From Dehalococcoidales bacterium (GTDB lineage Bacteria; Chloroflexota; Dehalococcoidia; Dehalococcoidales; JAFGLR01), in the NCBI GenBank assembly GCA_016927955.1, contig JAFGLR010000027.1, positions 1 to 49,190 on the forward strand: DNA of 49,190 nt, read 5' to 3'. Position numbers and translations under genes: made by a program. Below are positions 6,104 to 15,103 of the stretch, one piece after another (position 1 is the stretch's first letter; each line of letters starts with the position of its first letter). The notes beneath the pieces are model-generated. The model was not told the origin of the DNA. It searched no databases and worked only from the letters and a program-made list of their open reading frames with translations.

Positions 6104-7393
6104 GTGTCAAAAAAACAAATCGAAAAAATGCAAAAAGAGTATACCAAGCCCCAGCTTTCCCGCTGGCAGCAGCAAAAAAAACGCCAGCGGATAATTATGT
6201 TCAGCGGCATCGCGTTAATTGCGGTGGTTATAATAGGACTTTTTACGGCATGGTTTATGGAAGAGCAATGGCCGTATTATAAAACGGTTATAAATGTTAA
6301 CGGCGAAAAGATAACCATGAGACAATATGTTAATACACTAAAAGCTATGAGTGAAGGTCAAGACGAGAATCTCATTTATAATTATGCCATGCAGGTGGAT
6401 TCTTTAATGGCGCAAACTGAAATACTTAAGCAGGCAGCCGCTGACGTAAATATTACGGTTACTAATGAAGAAGTTAATACCAAACTCAAAGAATATAACC
6501 TCACTGAAGGCTGGGCAACATATATTAGAATGCAGCTGCTCTCCGGAAAAATGCTAGAAGAATATTTTATACCTCAAGTACCTGCAACCGTAGAACAACG
6601 TGACATCGAGGTGATGTTTTTAGAGAGTGATGCCCAGGTTAATGCAATCAGAGCGTTACTTGATGAAGGGCAGAGTTTTGCAGACCTGGCTGCACAATAT
6701 TCCCTGGATGATTATTCAAAGAACCAAAAAGGTGCGATAGGGATGCACCCTAAAGAAATATTTATAAATTTACTTGGCTCAAATGTTCCCGGGGAATATG
6801 CCTTTTCCAGTGATACCGGCAGTCTGAGCCAGGGGCGTCCCGATGCCGACAAAGAAAAAGCGGTAGGTTACTGGTTAATTATGCTTATTGAAACAGGCAC
6901 CGGAGAATATGAGGGTCAGGCTAATGTTAGGGCAATGTTGCTGGGCAGCGAAGCGGAAGCTAATCAGGTACGTAAGGATATTGTAGAAAACGGGCAGGAT
7001 TTCGGCACTATAGCTGACGAGAAATCTCAGTATAGCTCCGGCGGTAAAAATGGTGGTCTAATCGGGTTTGTCAGTGAAGATTCGGAGATATTCAGCGCTG
7101 CATTTAAAAATGCTGCTTTTAGTCTGGAAATCGGTGAAATTAGCCAGCCGGTTAAAGATATTACTATGACCACTAAAGGCGGCTCCTGGTTAATAAAAGT
7201 AGTTGGTGCTGACAGTGATGCAGCAATTTCAGATGAGGATAAAAACACAATAGCCAATGCTTTATTTGAGCTATGGTTCCTATCGGCACAAGCTAATGCA
7301 GTAGTTGTCGATTCAATATCGGCTACGGATGTAATTAATGGTAATGAGGGAGCTCCTATTTTCTGGGCTATATCTAAAGTAATTGGTGATTAA
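6104..7393 (+). CDS. Membrane-anchored PpiC/SurA-type peptidyl-prolyl isomerase
   Basis: This 429-residue protein has a basic N-terminus (residues 1-29), one hydrophobic segment at about 30-50 that would anchor it with the bulk outside the membrane, and a SurA-N-like helical part (about 60-160). Two parvulin (PpiC) domains follow, at about 165-265 and 272-368. The second is better preserved, with SSGGKNGGLIGFV and a FSLEIGEISQPV segment matching the parvulin GGxLG and LxxGxxSxPV signatures. The family assists folding of exported proteins. The start is GTG with GGAGAGATAGA before it; no lipobox cysteine is seen, so it is not a PrsA-type lipoprotein. It sits 8 bases upstream of hom, with which it is probably co-transcribed, although no functional link is apparent. 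Confidence 0.8.
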   Translation: MSKKQIEKMQKEYTKPQLSRWQQQKKRQRIIMFSGIALIAVVIIGLFTAWFMEEQWPYYKTVINVNGEKITMRQYVNTLKAMSEGQDENLIYNYAMQVDSLMAQTEILKQAAADVNITVTNEEVNTKLKEYNLTEGWATYIRMQLLSGKMLEEYFIPQVPATVEQRDIEVMFLESDAQVNAIRALLDEGQSFADLAAQYSLDDYSKNQKGAIGMHPKEIFINLLGSNVPGEYAFSSDTGSLSQGRPDADKEKAVGYWLIMLIETGTGEYEGQANVRAMLLGSEAEANQVRKDIVENGQDFGTIADEKSQYSSGGKNGGLIGFVSEDSEIFSAAFKNAAFSLEIGEISQPVKDITMTTKGGSWLIKVVGADSDAAISDEDKNTIANALFELWFLSAQANAVVVDSISATDVINGNEGAPIFWAISKVIGD

Positions 7394-7401
7394 GGGGTAT
7401 C

Positions 7402-8706
7402 ATGAAGAATATTGGTATCGGGCTAATGGGGCTTGGCACTGTTGCCGGGCAAGTCGTTCAGGTGCTATTGGACGAAAAGAAAGCCAAAGTATTAGCCGAT
7501 TACGTCGGTTCGCCGGTAATCTTAAGGAAGGTTAAGGTAATCGGCGTTGATTTGGAGCGCCCGCTGGCTAAAGCTATCGACTCGAAGCTAATGACCACCG
7601 ATGAAGAAGAGTTTTTCAATACTGATGGCATAGATATCGTTGTTGAAGCTATCGGCGGTGAAAAACCTGCTTTTGAATATTTAAAGCGGGCTTTAACCGG
7701 GGGTAAACATGTTGTTACTTCAAATAAAGAGGTTATCGCCAAGCATGGTGTTGAACTATGGTCTCTTGCGGCACAGAATAATGTAGGGCTTCATTACGAA
7801 GCAAGCGCCGGAGGCGGTATTCCCTTGATCGCACCTTTCCAGCGTGATTTAGTAGCCAACCGGATTATTAGTATTCATGCGATTATCAACGGGACCACCA
7901 ACTATATACTATCACGCATGGCTAGAGAAGGCGTGGAATTTGCGACTGCTTTAAAAAAGGCCCAGGAGTTAGGCTATGCGGAATCAAACCCGCGCAATGA
8001 CCTTGATGGTATAGATGCGACTTATAAGCTGGCGATACTGGCTTCACTGGCGTTCCATTGCCAGGTACGGCCGCATGATGTTTACTGCGAGGGTGTTTCG
8101 AAACTGACCAAACGTGACTTTCAATACGCTAAAGAACTTGGTTATGCTGTTAAGTTGCTGGCGATTGCCCGGCAGGATGACAATACCATTCAGGTACGAG
8201 TCCATCCGGTCTTCCTTCCGGAGGATGCGATGCTGTCCAGTGTAGATGGTGTTTTTAATGCTATTCAGGTAGAAGGTGATTTGGTTGGTAAGTTACTATT
8301 TTATGGTCAGGGAGCCGGAGCATTTCCCACCAGCAGTGCGGTAGTCGCTGATATCGCTTCGGCGGCTAAAGATATAGTATTTAAGGTGGGAGCCGGCGGC
8401 TGGAATATAGAAACCGGTAAAATCATACGTCCAATGGCAGAAGTAGAAACCAGATATTATTTAAGAATGGAAGTTAGCGACCAGCCCGGGGTACTGGCTA
8501 AAATATCTCAGGTCCTCGGTGACCATATGATAAGCATTAATTCGATGTTGCAAAAAGAAGCTAACAGCATTACCGGAACGGCTGAAATAGTCATCATGAC
8601 TCATCTGTCTAAAGAAAAATCCGTTCAGGATGCCTTAAGTCAGCTTAAAAAGTTGCCGGTTGTTAAAGAAATATGCAACTTCGTCCGTATCGAAGACGTT
8701 ATTTAA
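7402..8706 (+). CDS. hom: Homoserine dehydrogenase
   Basis: Reduces aspartate semialdehyde to homoserine with NAD(P)H, the branch-point step towards threonine and methionine, in the cytoplasm. At 434 residues it has the usual monofunctional length. The N-terminal nucleotide-binding loop is GLMGLGTVAG (residues 7-16). The catalytic core contains TSNKEV and the family region GGGIP followed by NGTTNYIL. A C-terminal ACT domain begins near residue 350 (YYLRMEVSDQPGVLAKIS), the usual site of threonine feedback control. AAGGGG precedes the ATG. thrC follows after 23 bases, so the two form a threonine unit. Confidence 0.95.
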   Translation: MKNIGIGLMGLGTVAGQVVQVLLDEKKAKVLADYVGSPVILRKVKVIGVDLERPLAKAIDSKLMTTDEEEFFNTDGIDIVVEAIGGEKPAFEYLKRALTGGKHVVTSNKEVIAKHGVELWSLAAQNNVGLHYEASAGGGIPLIAPFQRDLVANRIISIHAIINGTTNYILSRMAREGVEFATALKKAQELGYAESNPRNDLDGIDATYKLAILASLAFHCQVRPHDVYCEGVSKLTKRDFQYAKELGYAVKLLAIARQDDNTIQVRVHPVFLPEDAMLSSVDGVFNAIQVEGDLVGKLLFYGQGAGAFPTSSAVVADIASAAKDIVFKVGAGGWNIETGKIIRPMAEVETRYYLRMEVSDQPGVLAKISQVLGDHMISINSMLQKEANSITGTAEIVIMTHLSKEKSVQDALSQLKKLPVVKEICNFVRIEDVI

Positions 8707-8729
8707 CTTCATGGTTGGGGAGAATTTGA

Positions 8730-9779
8730 ATGAAGACCGGAGTCCTTGCTAAATATCGTGAATATTTACCTATTACTGCAAAAACCCCGATATTTACTAT
8801 CGGAGAAGGTGATACTCCTTTAGTCCGTACTTTAGAACTGGAAAAAGAGCTTAAAGTAGGCGAGTTATATTTTAAACTGGAAGGGTGTAATCCGACCGGT
8901 TCGTTTAAAGACCGTGGTATGGTCATGGCGGTTGCTAAGGCGATAGAAGACGGCAGTAAGGCCATTGCCTGTGCTTCTACGGGAAACACCAGCGCCTCCG
9001 CAGCAGCCTTTGCGGCTTATTGCGGTTTGAGTTGTGCTATTATATTGCCCAAAGGCCATATTGCGATGGGTAAGTTAGCTCAGGCAATCGTCTATAATGC
9101 CAAGATAATCGCAATAGACGGCAATTTTGACCAGGCATTGGAAATTGTGCTGGCACTGACCGAGAAACACCCGATTTCTCTGGTAAACTCGGTTAACCCT
9201 TACCGTATAGAAGGCCAGAAAACCGCATCCTTTGAAATTATCGAATCACTCGGTGAAGCCCCTGACTACTTGTTTATTCCGGTAGGGAATGCCGGTAATA
9301 TCACCGCATATTGGAAAGGGTTTGTAGAATACCACAAGTTGGGTAAATCTAAAATTAAACCGAAAATGATGGGTTGGCAGGCGGAGGGGGCTGCCCCTAT
9401 TGTTCACGGTTACCCGATTAAGAATCCGGAGACGGTGGCAACTGCAATCAGAATCGGTAATCCGGCCAGTTGGAAGAAGGCTGAGACGGCTCGTGACGAG
9501 TCAGGCGGTATTATCGATATGGTCAGTGATGACGAAATCCTGGCCGCTCAGAAACTAATGGCCGCTAAAGGCGGCATATTCGGGGAACCGGCGTCTGCCG
9601 CTTCACTAGCCGGTCTGGTCAAAATGGTTCGGAAGGGTGCGGACTTTTCTAGAAAGAGAATCGTCTGTGTCGTTACCGGTAATGGTTTGAAAGATACGGA
9701 TATAGCGCTGAAACACGCCGCACCGTTTATTGAATTACCCGCTGACCTAAAACTGGTAGAAAAATCTCTGGGTTATTGA
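8730..9779 (+). CDS. thrC: Threonine synthase
   Basis: PLP enzyme converting O-phosphohomoserine to threonine. The 349-residue length fits the short, bacterial/archaeal class of the fold-II family. The PLP lysine is K60 in [12 protein letters not shown]. The serine/threonine-rich loop [15 protein letters not shown] follows, and the phosphate-binding glycine loop is PVGNAGN. A GGGGAG ribosome-binding site precedes the ATG. It lies directly behind hom. Homoserine kinase is not in this window. Confidence 0.95.
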   Translation: MKTGVLAKYREYLPITAKTPIFTIGEGDTPLVRTLELEKELKVGELYFKLEGCNPTGSFKDRGMVMAVAKAIEDGSKAIACASTGNTSASAAAFAAYCGLSCAIILPKGHIAMGKLAQAIVYNAKIIAIDGNFDQALEIVLALTEKHPISLVNSVNPYRIEGQKTASFEIIESLGEAPDYLFIPVGNAGNITAYWKGFVEYHKLGKSKIKPKMMGWQAEGAAPIVHGYPIKNPETVATAIRIGNPASWKKAETARDESGGIIDMVSDDEILAAQKLMAAKGGIFGEPASAASLAGLVKMVRKGADFSRKRIVCVVTGNGLKDTDIALKHAAPFIELPADLKLVEKSLGY

Positions 9780-9811
9780 TGAGCTTATAAAATGGATATA
9801 GGAGTCTGATT

Positions 9812-10378
9812 GTGATAAATATAAATAAATTAAAGAAAGCAACGTCATCAATAATCGAAGCCATCGGCGAAGACCCTGAACGTGAGGGATTAAAAGATAC
9901 TCCCCGGCGGGTGGCGGATATGTATGCCGAATTATTCGCCGGATTAAAAGTTAATCCCACAGAAGAGTTAAAGACAGGTTTTGAGCAGGGTCACCGTGAA
10001 ATGGTGATTGTACGGGATATTCCTTTTTACTCGATGTGTGAACATCATTTGCTGCCGTTCTTTGGAATAGTGCATGTAGGTTATATTCCAAATAAGAGTG
10101 GCCGGATTGTTGGTATAAGTAAAATAGCCAGGGTAGTCGATATTATCGCCCGCCGTCCGCAGGTTCAGGAACGTCTGACTACCGATATTGCTGATACGGT
10201 TATGGAGGGACTTAAGCCTTCAGGTGTTGCTGTCGTCGTTAAGGCAGAGCATATGTGTATGATAATGCGGGGTGTGAAGAAGCCGGGTAGCAGCATCATC
10301 ACATCCGCAATACGCGGCAGTTTTTTGAAACATGACGCCAGCCGTGCGGAATTTTTCTCTTTAATTCAGAACAAGTAA
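9812..10378 (+). CDS. folE: GTP cyclohydrolase I
   Basis: Opens the imidazole ring of GTP to give 7,8-dihydroneopterin triphosphate, the first step of tetrahydrofolate synthesis. The 188 residues cover the whole conserved fold: [13 protein letters not shown] near the N-terminus, the zinc and active-site motif [12 protein letters not shown] (residues about 72-83), and the second zinc cysteine in [11 protein letters not shown]. The start is GTG at 9812, preceded by AGGAG. It is the last gene of the rightward run and converges on the acyl-CoA dehydrogenase genes with only 23 bases between. Confidence 0.95.
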   Translation: MININKLKKATSSIIEAIGEDPEREGLKDTPRRVADMYAELFAGLKVNPTEELKTGFEQGHREMVIVRDIPFYSMCEHHLLPFFGIVHVGYIPNKSGRIVGISKIARVVDIIARRPQVQERLTTDIADTVMEGLKPSGVAVVVKAEHMCMIMRGVKKPGSSIITSAIRGSFLKHDASRAEFFSLIQNK

Positions 10379-10401
10379 AAGACAAACCAATTATCGTTAA
10401 T

Positions 10402-11535
10402 CTACTTGACCTTGGATTCAGCTAAATTATCCAGATGGAAATGGCTGGTACCCATGTCTATCTCTGTTGTTTTAGCCCGTTTGTAGTAAATTGACATGTC
10501 ATGGTCTTCGGTAAACCCGATGGCCCCGTTTATCTGCATACATATTGCCGAAGCATGACGGACACCTTCATTCACCAAAGCTTTGGCAATATGGACTTCA
10601 TCTGCTGCGGGTAAGCCTTCACTGAGCCGCCAGGCTATCTCATTTACTACCAGAGAGCTGCCATCGACTTCTATCAACATATTAGCGCAATTATGCTGGA
10701 TAATCTGGAAACTGCCGATGTGTTTGCCGAAGGCCTTTCTCTGTTTGGCGTAATCCAGGGTAAGGTCCATCATAGCTTTGGCTCCGCCAATCATATCGGC
10801 ACATCTGGCCACGGTTACTTTTTCCAATATTTTTTCCATTAACGGCCAGCCCTGATTCAAGCTACCGAGTATATTGGCAGACGGTACTTTAACCTTATCG
10901 AAGATAACTTCACACTGCTTATCGCCGGAAATAGTATTAAGCATATTAATGGTAATGCCGGGGGTTTTGCTGTCGATGATAAATAGGGTAATACCGTCTT
11001 CAGGCTTGCCGTCATCTTTAGTCCGGACCGCACATACCATATAGTCGCTGACATGTGCATCCGGTACGAAAAGTTTCGTCCCCTGAATAATATAATCATT
11101 ACCTTCCGGTAAAGCTTTAACCTTAATGCCATCGGCTTTATAGCTGGCACTGGTTTCTAATAGGGCCAGCGTGAGTAATAGCTTACCCTCGGCCATTTTG
11201 GACAAATATTCTTTCTGCTGTTCTTCATTGCCGGCTTCCATGATAGATAACCCGCCCAGTAGGACTGTTGAGAAAAACGGACCGGGTAAACAGGCTCGCC
11301 CCATTTCCTCTAACAAAACAACCAAATCGAGGAAACTGCCATCAGCCCCGCCGTATTTTTCCGGCACGATTAAGCCCATCCAGCCCATTTCGCTCATCTG
11401 CTGCCAGAGCTCGTTGGTGTAGCCTTTTTCATCTTTAGCCATCTGGCGTACCAGGCCCTTCGGACAGTTAGTCTTTAAAAAGTCTTTAGCGGATGTTCGT
11501 AGCATTTCTTGCATTTCGCTTAATGTAAAATCCAT
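10402..11535 (-). CDS. Acyl-CoA dehydrogenase, small/partner subunit
   Basis: A flavoprotein of the acyl-CoA dehydrogenase family, 377 residues from the ATG at 11535. I prefer this start over the upstream one because AGGAAAGAGAG stands just ahead and the longer frame would overlap the previous gene. It has the N-terminal helical, middle beta and C-terminal helical domains, and keeps the FAD-contacting QRKAFGKHIGSFQ and QINGAIGFTEDHDM segments. The general-base glutamate is missing at both usual places: the helix reads EKVTVARC rather than a ...ER motif, and the C-terminus reads DMGT rather than YEGT. Together with the adjacent catalytic-looking paralogue this suggests one chain of an alpha2beta2 enzyme like the mycobacterial FadE/ChsE pairs. 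The substrate is unknown. Confidence 0.8.
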   Translation of the reverse strand: MDFTLSEMQEMLRTSAKDFLKTNCPKGLVRQMAKDEKGYTNELWQQMSEMGWMGLIVPEKYGGADGSFLDLVVLLEEMGRACLPGPFFSTVLLGGLSIMEAGNEEQQKEYLSKMAEGKLLLTLALLETSASYKADGIKVKALPEGNDYIIQGTKLFVPDAHVSDYMVCAVRTKDDGKPEDGITLFIIDSKTPGITINMLNTISGDKQCEVIFDKVKVPSANILGSLNQGWPLMEKILEKVTVARCADMIGGAKAMMDLTLDYAKQRKAFGKHIGSFQIIQHNCANMLIEVDGSSLVVNEIAWRLSEGLPAADEVHIAKALVNEGVRHASAICMQINGAIGFTEDHDMSIYYKRAKTTEIDMGTSHFHLDNLAESKVK

Positions 11536-11558
11536 AGGAATACTCTCTTTCCTGTTTA

Positions 11559-12740
11559 CTATTCGTTCGGTAATCCCAGACCTTGGGTAGCAACGACGTT
11601 GCGGTCGATTTCTGAAGTACCGGCCATCATTGTATAAGATGAAGTATCCAGATAGTAGTAGGACGGCCAACCGTTTAACGGAGCGTATTTTGAGTTACCG
11701 CACAGGCCGCCGTAATTGTTTAACACCTGTACCCCGAAATCAGCAGCACGTTGCGCCAATTCACAATTGTACATCTTATCCATAGCGACTTCGTAAGTTG
11801 AAGGGCTATCTTTCGCCATAATACACATAGCCCGGTAGTGAATCATCTTGGCCATTTCACACTCGGAATATAAATAAGCCAGGCGGTCGCGGAATGCGGC
11901 ATCAAGCTTAATACCAGCTTCCTTCAAGTAGGCTACGAGCCCGTCCAGATAACTGCGTACCGCAGGATAAAACATCTGGGCGAAGCGCTCATAATCAAGC
12001 GTCATCATCGTAACATACCAGCCCTTGTTCAAGCCGCCAACCATATTTTCTTTCGGGACGCGCACGTTATCAAGAAAGACTTCGTTGAACTCGTGCTCGC
12101 CGAGTATATTCACCAGAGGTCTGACTGTAATGCCTGGTGTATTCATATCTAAAGCAAAATAGCTGAGCCCGCGGTGACGGGCGAGATTCATATCTGTCCT
12201 GGTCAAAACGAAACCCATCTGGGTCTTATGGGCACCTGTATTCCATGTCTTCTGTCCGTTAAGAACATAGTAATCGCCGTCTAAAGTAGCTGTTGTCTTT
12301 AACGAAGCCAAATCCGAGCCGCTATCCGGTTCGCTTAGCAATTCGCACCAGTAGGTTTCTCCCTTAGCGATGCCGGGCAAGTATTTCTTTTTCTGCTCCT
12401 CGGTGCCAAACTTAAGGAGTGTAGGCGCAAAGAAAGTAACACCAATATGGTCAACGGCAGGAACGTTATAATAAAGGATTTCTTCCCAGGCGATATTCTG
12501 AAGAAATAACGAGTTTTTGCCTCCGTAGGCTTCCGGCCAGCTTAAAGAATGCCAACCCTTAGCGCCGAATTTAGCTCGCATACCGCTTACGTATTCCCAA
12601 TCTTTGCCTTCGTGAGTTTGAACTGACGGTGTAAAAGTAACACCGAATTTCCACCTCAAGTCCGCCGGAAATTCTTTTTTAATAAAATCCCTGACTTCTT
12701 CGCGGAAGGACTCTTCCTGTTGGCTGTATCCAAAATCCAT
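11559..12740 (-). CDS. Acyl-CoA dehydrogenase, catalytic-type subunit
   Basis: A 393-residue acyl-CoA dehydrogenase of the FadE type, starting at ATG 12740 behind AGGAAAGTGAGG; the longer frame from 12794 lacks support. The middle domain has the flavin/acyl-CoA region LLSEPDSGSDLASLKT and NGQKTWNTGAH. The C-terminus reads MAGTSEIDRNVVA. A glutamate in LDYER (E251) occupies the position of the catalytic base in isovaleryl- and long-chain-type dehydrogenases, while the alternative YEGT glutamate is absent. It lies 23 bases ahead of its partner gene on the same strand. Likely role: alpha,beta-dehydrogenation of a bulky or branched acyl-CoA. The natural substrate cannot be told from the sequence. 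Confidence 0.85.
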   Translation of the reverse strand: MDFGYSQQEESFREEVRDFIKKEFPADLRWKFGVTFTPSVQTHEGKDWEYVSGMRAKFGAKGWHSLSWPEAYGGKNSLFLQNIAWEEILYYNVPAVDHIGVTFFAPTLLKFGTEEQKKKYLPGIAKGETYWCELLSEPDSGSDLASLKTTATLDGDYYVLNGQKTWNTGAHKTQMGFVLTRTDMNLARHRGLSYFALDMNTPGITVRPLVNILGEHEFNEVFLDNVRVPKENMVGGLNKGWYVTMMTLDYERFAQMFYPAVRSYLDGLVAYLKEAGIKLDAAFRDRLAYLYSECEMAKMIHYRAMCIMAKDSPSTYEVAMDKMYNCELAQRAADFGVQVLNNYGGLCGNSKYAPLNGWPSYYYLDTSSYTMMAGTSEIDRNVVATQGLGLPNE

Positions 12741-12905
12741 ATCGTGCCTCACTTTCCTATTTGAAAGCCAGAATAACCCGCACCGGTTAAGCAATTAATC
12801 TAAGTAGGCGGGGTTATAAACATTCACAGATAATCGTATCAAAAGTTACGTACAGCGTCAATTTTCAGGATGTTGTAGGAAGAATATTCCGAGGCAAAAT
12901 AGAAA

Positions 12906-13709
12906 TTATAAGACGACACTATCCCATATAATATCATTTATATCAAAAACCGGTCCGTCTTTACAGACCTGTTTAAGGCCTTGTTTCGTTCGTATCGTAC
13001 ATCCGAAACAAACTCCGACGCCACAGGCCATTCTAACTTCTAAGGATACCTGAGTTGGTTTTCCTTCGATACCCAATGACTTACTTCGTTCCATCATATT
13101 CATGTACATTGACATCGGGCCGCAGGCAAATATCTGGTCGATACCGTTAATATACTGGGGAATAAGGTCGGTAACCAGTCCTTTATATCCGACACTACCG
13201 TCATCAGTAGCCGGTACCGTTTTAATTTCCGGAGGTATCGGATAACGATTTCGTACTGCCGTTCCATATAATAATGTAACCGAGCACATACGGCTCAGTG
13301 CTTCCTGAGCTAAGAAAAAGAGTGGAGCGAGACCCATACCGCCGGCAATGAGTAACAGATTTCTCGATGTACGTTGAATTGAGAAGCCACTACCGAGCGG
13401 ACCGAATATTTCAACAATATCACCTACTCGTCGTTCGGCTAACCAATCTGTTCCTTTGCCATCTTCCCAAACGGTATAGAATAGAGCCAGATCACTTTTA
13501 CTATAAATACGGAAAATACTGAATGGTCGCGGCAAAGTAGAATCTGCCCCGCACTTTACCATTACGAATTGTCCCGGTCTGGCTTCTTGGGCAATTTCAG
13601 GTGCTGCAAGCCAGATTAAGCGTGTTTCACGGCTGCTCTTGCCGTGGTTACGCTTTAACTCGGGTAAAATGCGTATATTATTGATTACCTTAGTCTGTAC
13701 TTGTTTCAT
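12906..13709 (-). CDS. pyrK: Dihydroorotate dehydrogenase electron-transfer subunit
   Basis: FAD and [2Fe-2S] protein that passes electrons from the catalytic PyrD subunit to NAD+ in the PyrDB-type enzyme. The 267-residue chain has the ferredoxin-reductase fold: FAD-binding RPFSIFRI (residues about 62-69), an NAD-binding region LLIAGGMGLAPLFFLA, and the C-terminal cluster motif MACGVGVCFGC with a fourth cysteine in QVCKDGPVF. It follows pyrC after 70 bases in the pyr operon. No pyrD lies next to it, which is unusual for this subunit. A general NAD:acceptor reductase role is the alternative, but the C-terminal signature is that of PyrK. Confidence 0.85.
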   Translation of the reverse strand: MKQVQTKVINNIRILPELKRNHGKSSRETRLIWLAAPEIAQEARPGQFVMVKCGADSTLPRPFSIFRIYSKSDLALFYTVWEDGKGTDWLAERRVGDIVEIFGPLGSGFSIQRTSRNLLLIAGGMGLAPLFFLAQEALSRMCSVTLLYGTAVRNRYPIPPEIKTVPATDDGSVGYKGLVTDLIPQYINGIDQIFACGPMSMYMNMMERSKSLGIEGKPTQVSLEVRMACGVGVCFGCTIRTKQGLKQVCKDGPVFDINDIIWDSVVL

Positions 13710-13779
13710 TATTGTAGCATATAGAGTTAAAGATTCCCTCGTATTTTACCGTTTCTTAACTATAAAAGTAAAAATCCGG

Positions 13780-15099
13780 TTACAAAATATTATATCCAAC
13801 CTCTTTAAATACTACCTTACCGCCATAAATGGAGGCTATTACTTTACCTTTTAGTGTTTGTCCTACCAGCGGTGTATTTTTACCTTTAGATATGAATTTA
13901 TCGGGGTCCACCATCCAGCTTATTTGTGGGTCGAATATAGTAATGTCTGCTGATTTGCCAACTGTTAACGTACCCAGGTTACCGTAGTCTTTTCCCATGA
14001 CTTTTACCGGGCCGATAGTTAACTTTGCGATAATATCAAGCAGTGATAATTTACCAGTATGTAAGAGGTTCATCAGGCTTCCCAGTGACGTTTCAAAACC
14101 GCTGATACCGAAGGCTGCATTAATAAAATCGCATTCTTTATCAGCTTTAGTGTGAGGTGCATGGTCGGTGGCGATAGCATCAATAGTCCCGTCCGTTAAA
14201 CCTGCTATCAGGGCATCGATATCCTTTATAGTACGCAGGGGAGGATTTACCTTAGCGTTAGTGTTATATCCGAGAGCCATTTCTTCAGTCATCGTCAGGT
14301 GGTGCGGTGTTACTTCGGCGGTAATATTCACACCGTCTGCTTTCGCTTGCCGTATTAGGACTACTGAGCCCGCGGTACTGGTATGAGCTATATGCAGCTT
14401 GCCGCCGGTCTGTTTGGCTAAATCGATATCACGTCTCACGATAGATTCCTCGGCCTCGGCCGGGATACCTTTTAAATCCAGCTTACGGGCAATTTTACCT
14501 TCATTAATTTGACCGTCTATAGCAAGCTTTTTATTTTCACAATGTTCAATAATTGGAAGTCCGAGTGTTTTAGAGTTAGTAAGTGCTTCAATTAGTGAAG
14601 CATCGTTCATAACCGAATCGCCGTCATCACTGAAAGCAACTGCTCCGGCATGGCTCAATTCAGTCATATCTGTTACAGTTTTGCCTTTACGGTCTTTAGT
14701 AATACAACCGATAGGGAGTATTCTAATTGAGCCTTCTTTACGTGCTACAGTCTTTACATAACCTATAGCTTTTTCATTGTCCAGAGGCGGTTTAGTATTC
14801 GGCATACAACAAATTGTAGTATAACCACCCTTCGCTGCCGATCGAGACCCGGTAGCAATAGTCTCTTTTTCTTCATAACCGGGCTGTCGCAGGTGGCAGT
14901 GTAAATCGATGAATCCGGGACACACTATCATTTCTTTAGCATCAAAAACCCTGTAGTCTGAACAGGGTACTCGGTCCACTTGCCTACCGACCCAGCCGAT
15001 TTTGTCACCTGTAATCAATATACTACCTATCATATCGATTCCATTAGCCGGATCGATGATACGTCCGTCTCTTATTAACAATGGTTTGGTGGTATTCAT
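13780..15099 (-). CDS. pyrC: Dihydroorotase (class I type)
   Basis: Zinc amidohydrolase closing carbamoyl-aspartate to dihydroorotate, third step of UMP synthesis. At 439 residues it is the longer, class I form. Metal ligands are visible in DLHCHLRQPG near residue 65 and in the later histidines of IEHCEN and IAHTST. The catalytic aspartate lies in ATDHAPH, followed by the family signature AFGISGFETSLG. Four bases separate it from pyrB, so the two are surely co-transcribed and probably coupled. Confidence 0.95.
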   Translation of the reverse strand: MNTTKPLLIRDGRIIDPANGIDMIGSILITGDKIGWVGRQVDRVPCSDYRVFDAKEMIVCPGFIDLHCHLRQPGYEEKETIATGSRSAAKGGYTTICCMPNTKPPLDNEKAIGYVKTVARKEGSIRILPIGCITKDRKGKTVTDMTELSHAGAVAFSDDGDSVMNDASLIEALTNSKTLGLPIIEHCENKKLAIDGQINEGKIARKLDLKGIPAEAEESIVRRDIDLAKQTGGKLHIAHTSTAGSVVLIRQAKADGVNITAEVTPHHLTMTEEMALGYNTNAKVNPPLRTIKDIDALIAGLTDGTIDAIATDHAPHTKADKECDFINAAFGISGFETSLGSLMNLLHTGKLSLLDIIAKLTIGPVKVMGKDYGNLGTLTVGKSADITIFDPQISWMVDPDKFISKGKNTPLVGQTLKGKVIASIYGGKVVFKEVGYNIL

Positions 15100-15103
15100 T
15101 TAT

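Noticed and set aside
7300-7402. Riboswitch or attenuator before hom or thrC
   Set aside because: The gaps are 8 and 23 bases, too short for such elements, and no leader peptide is seen.
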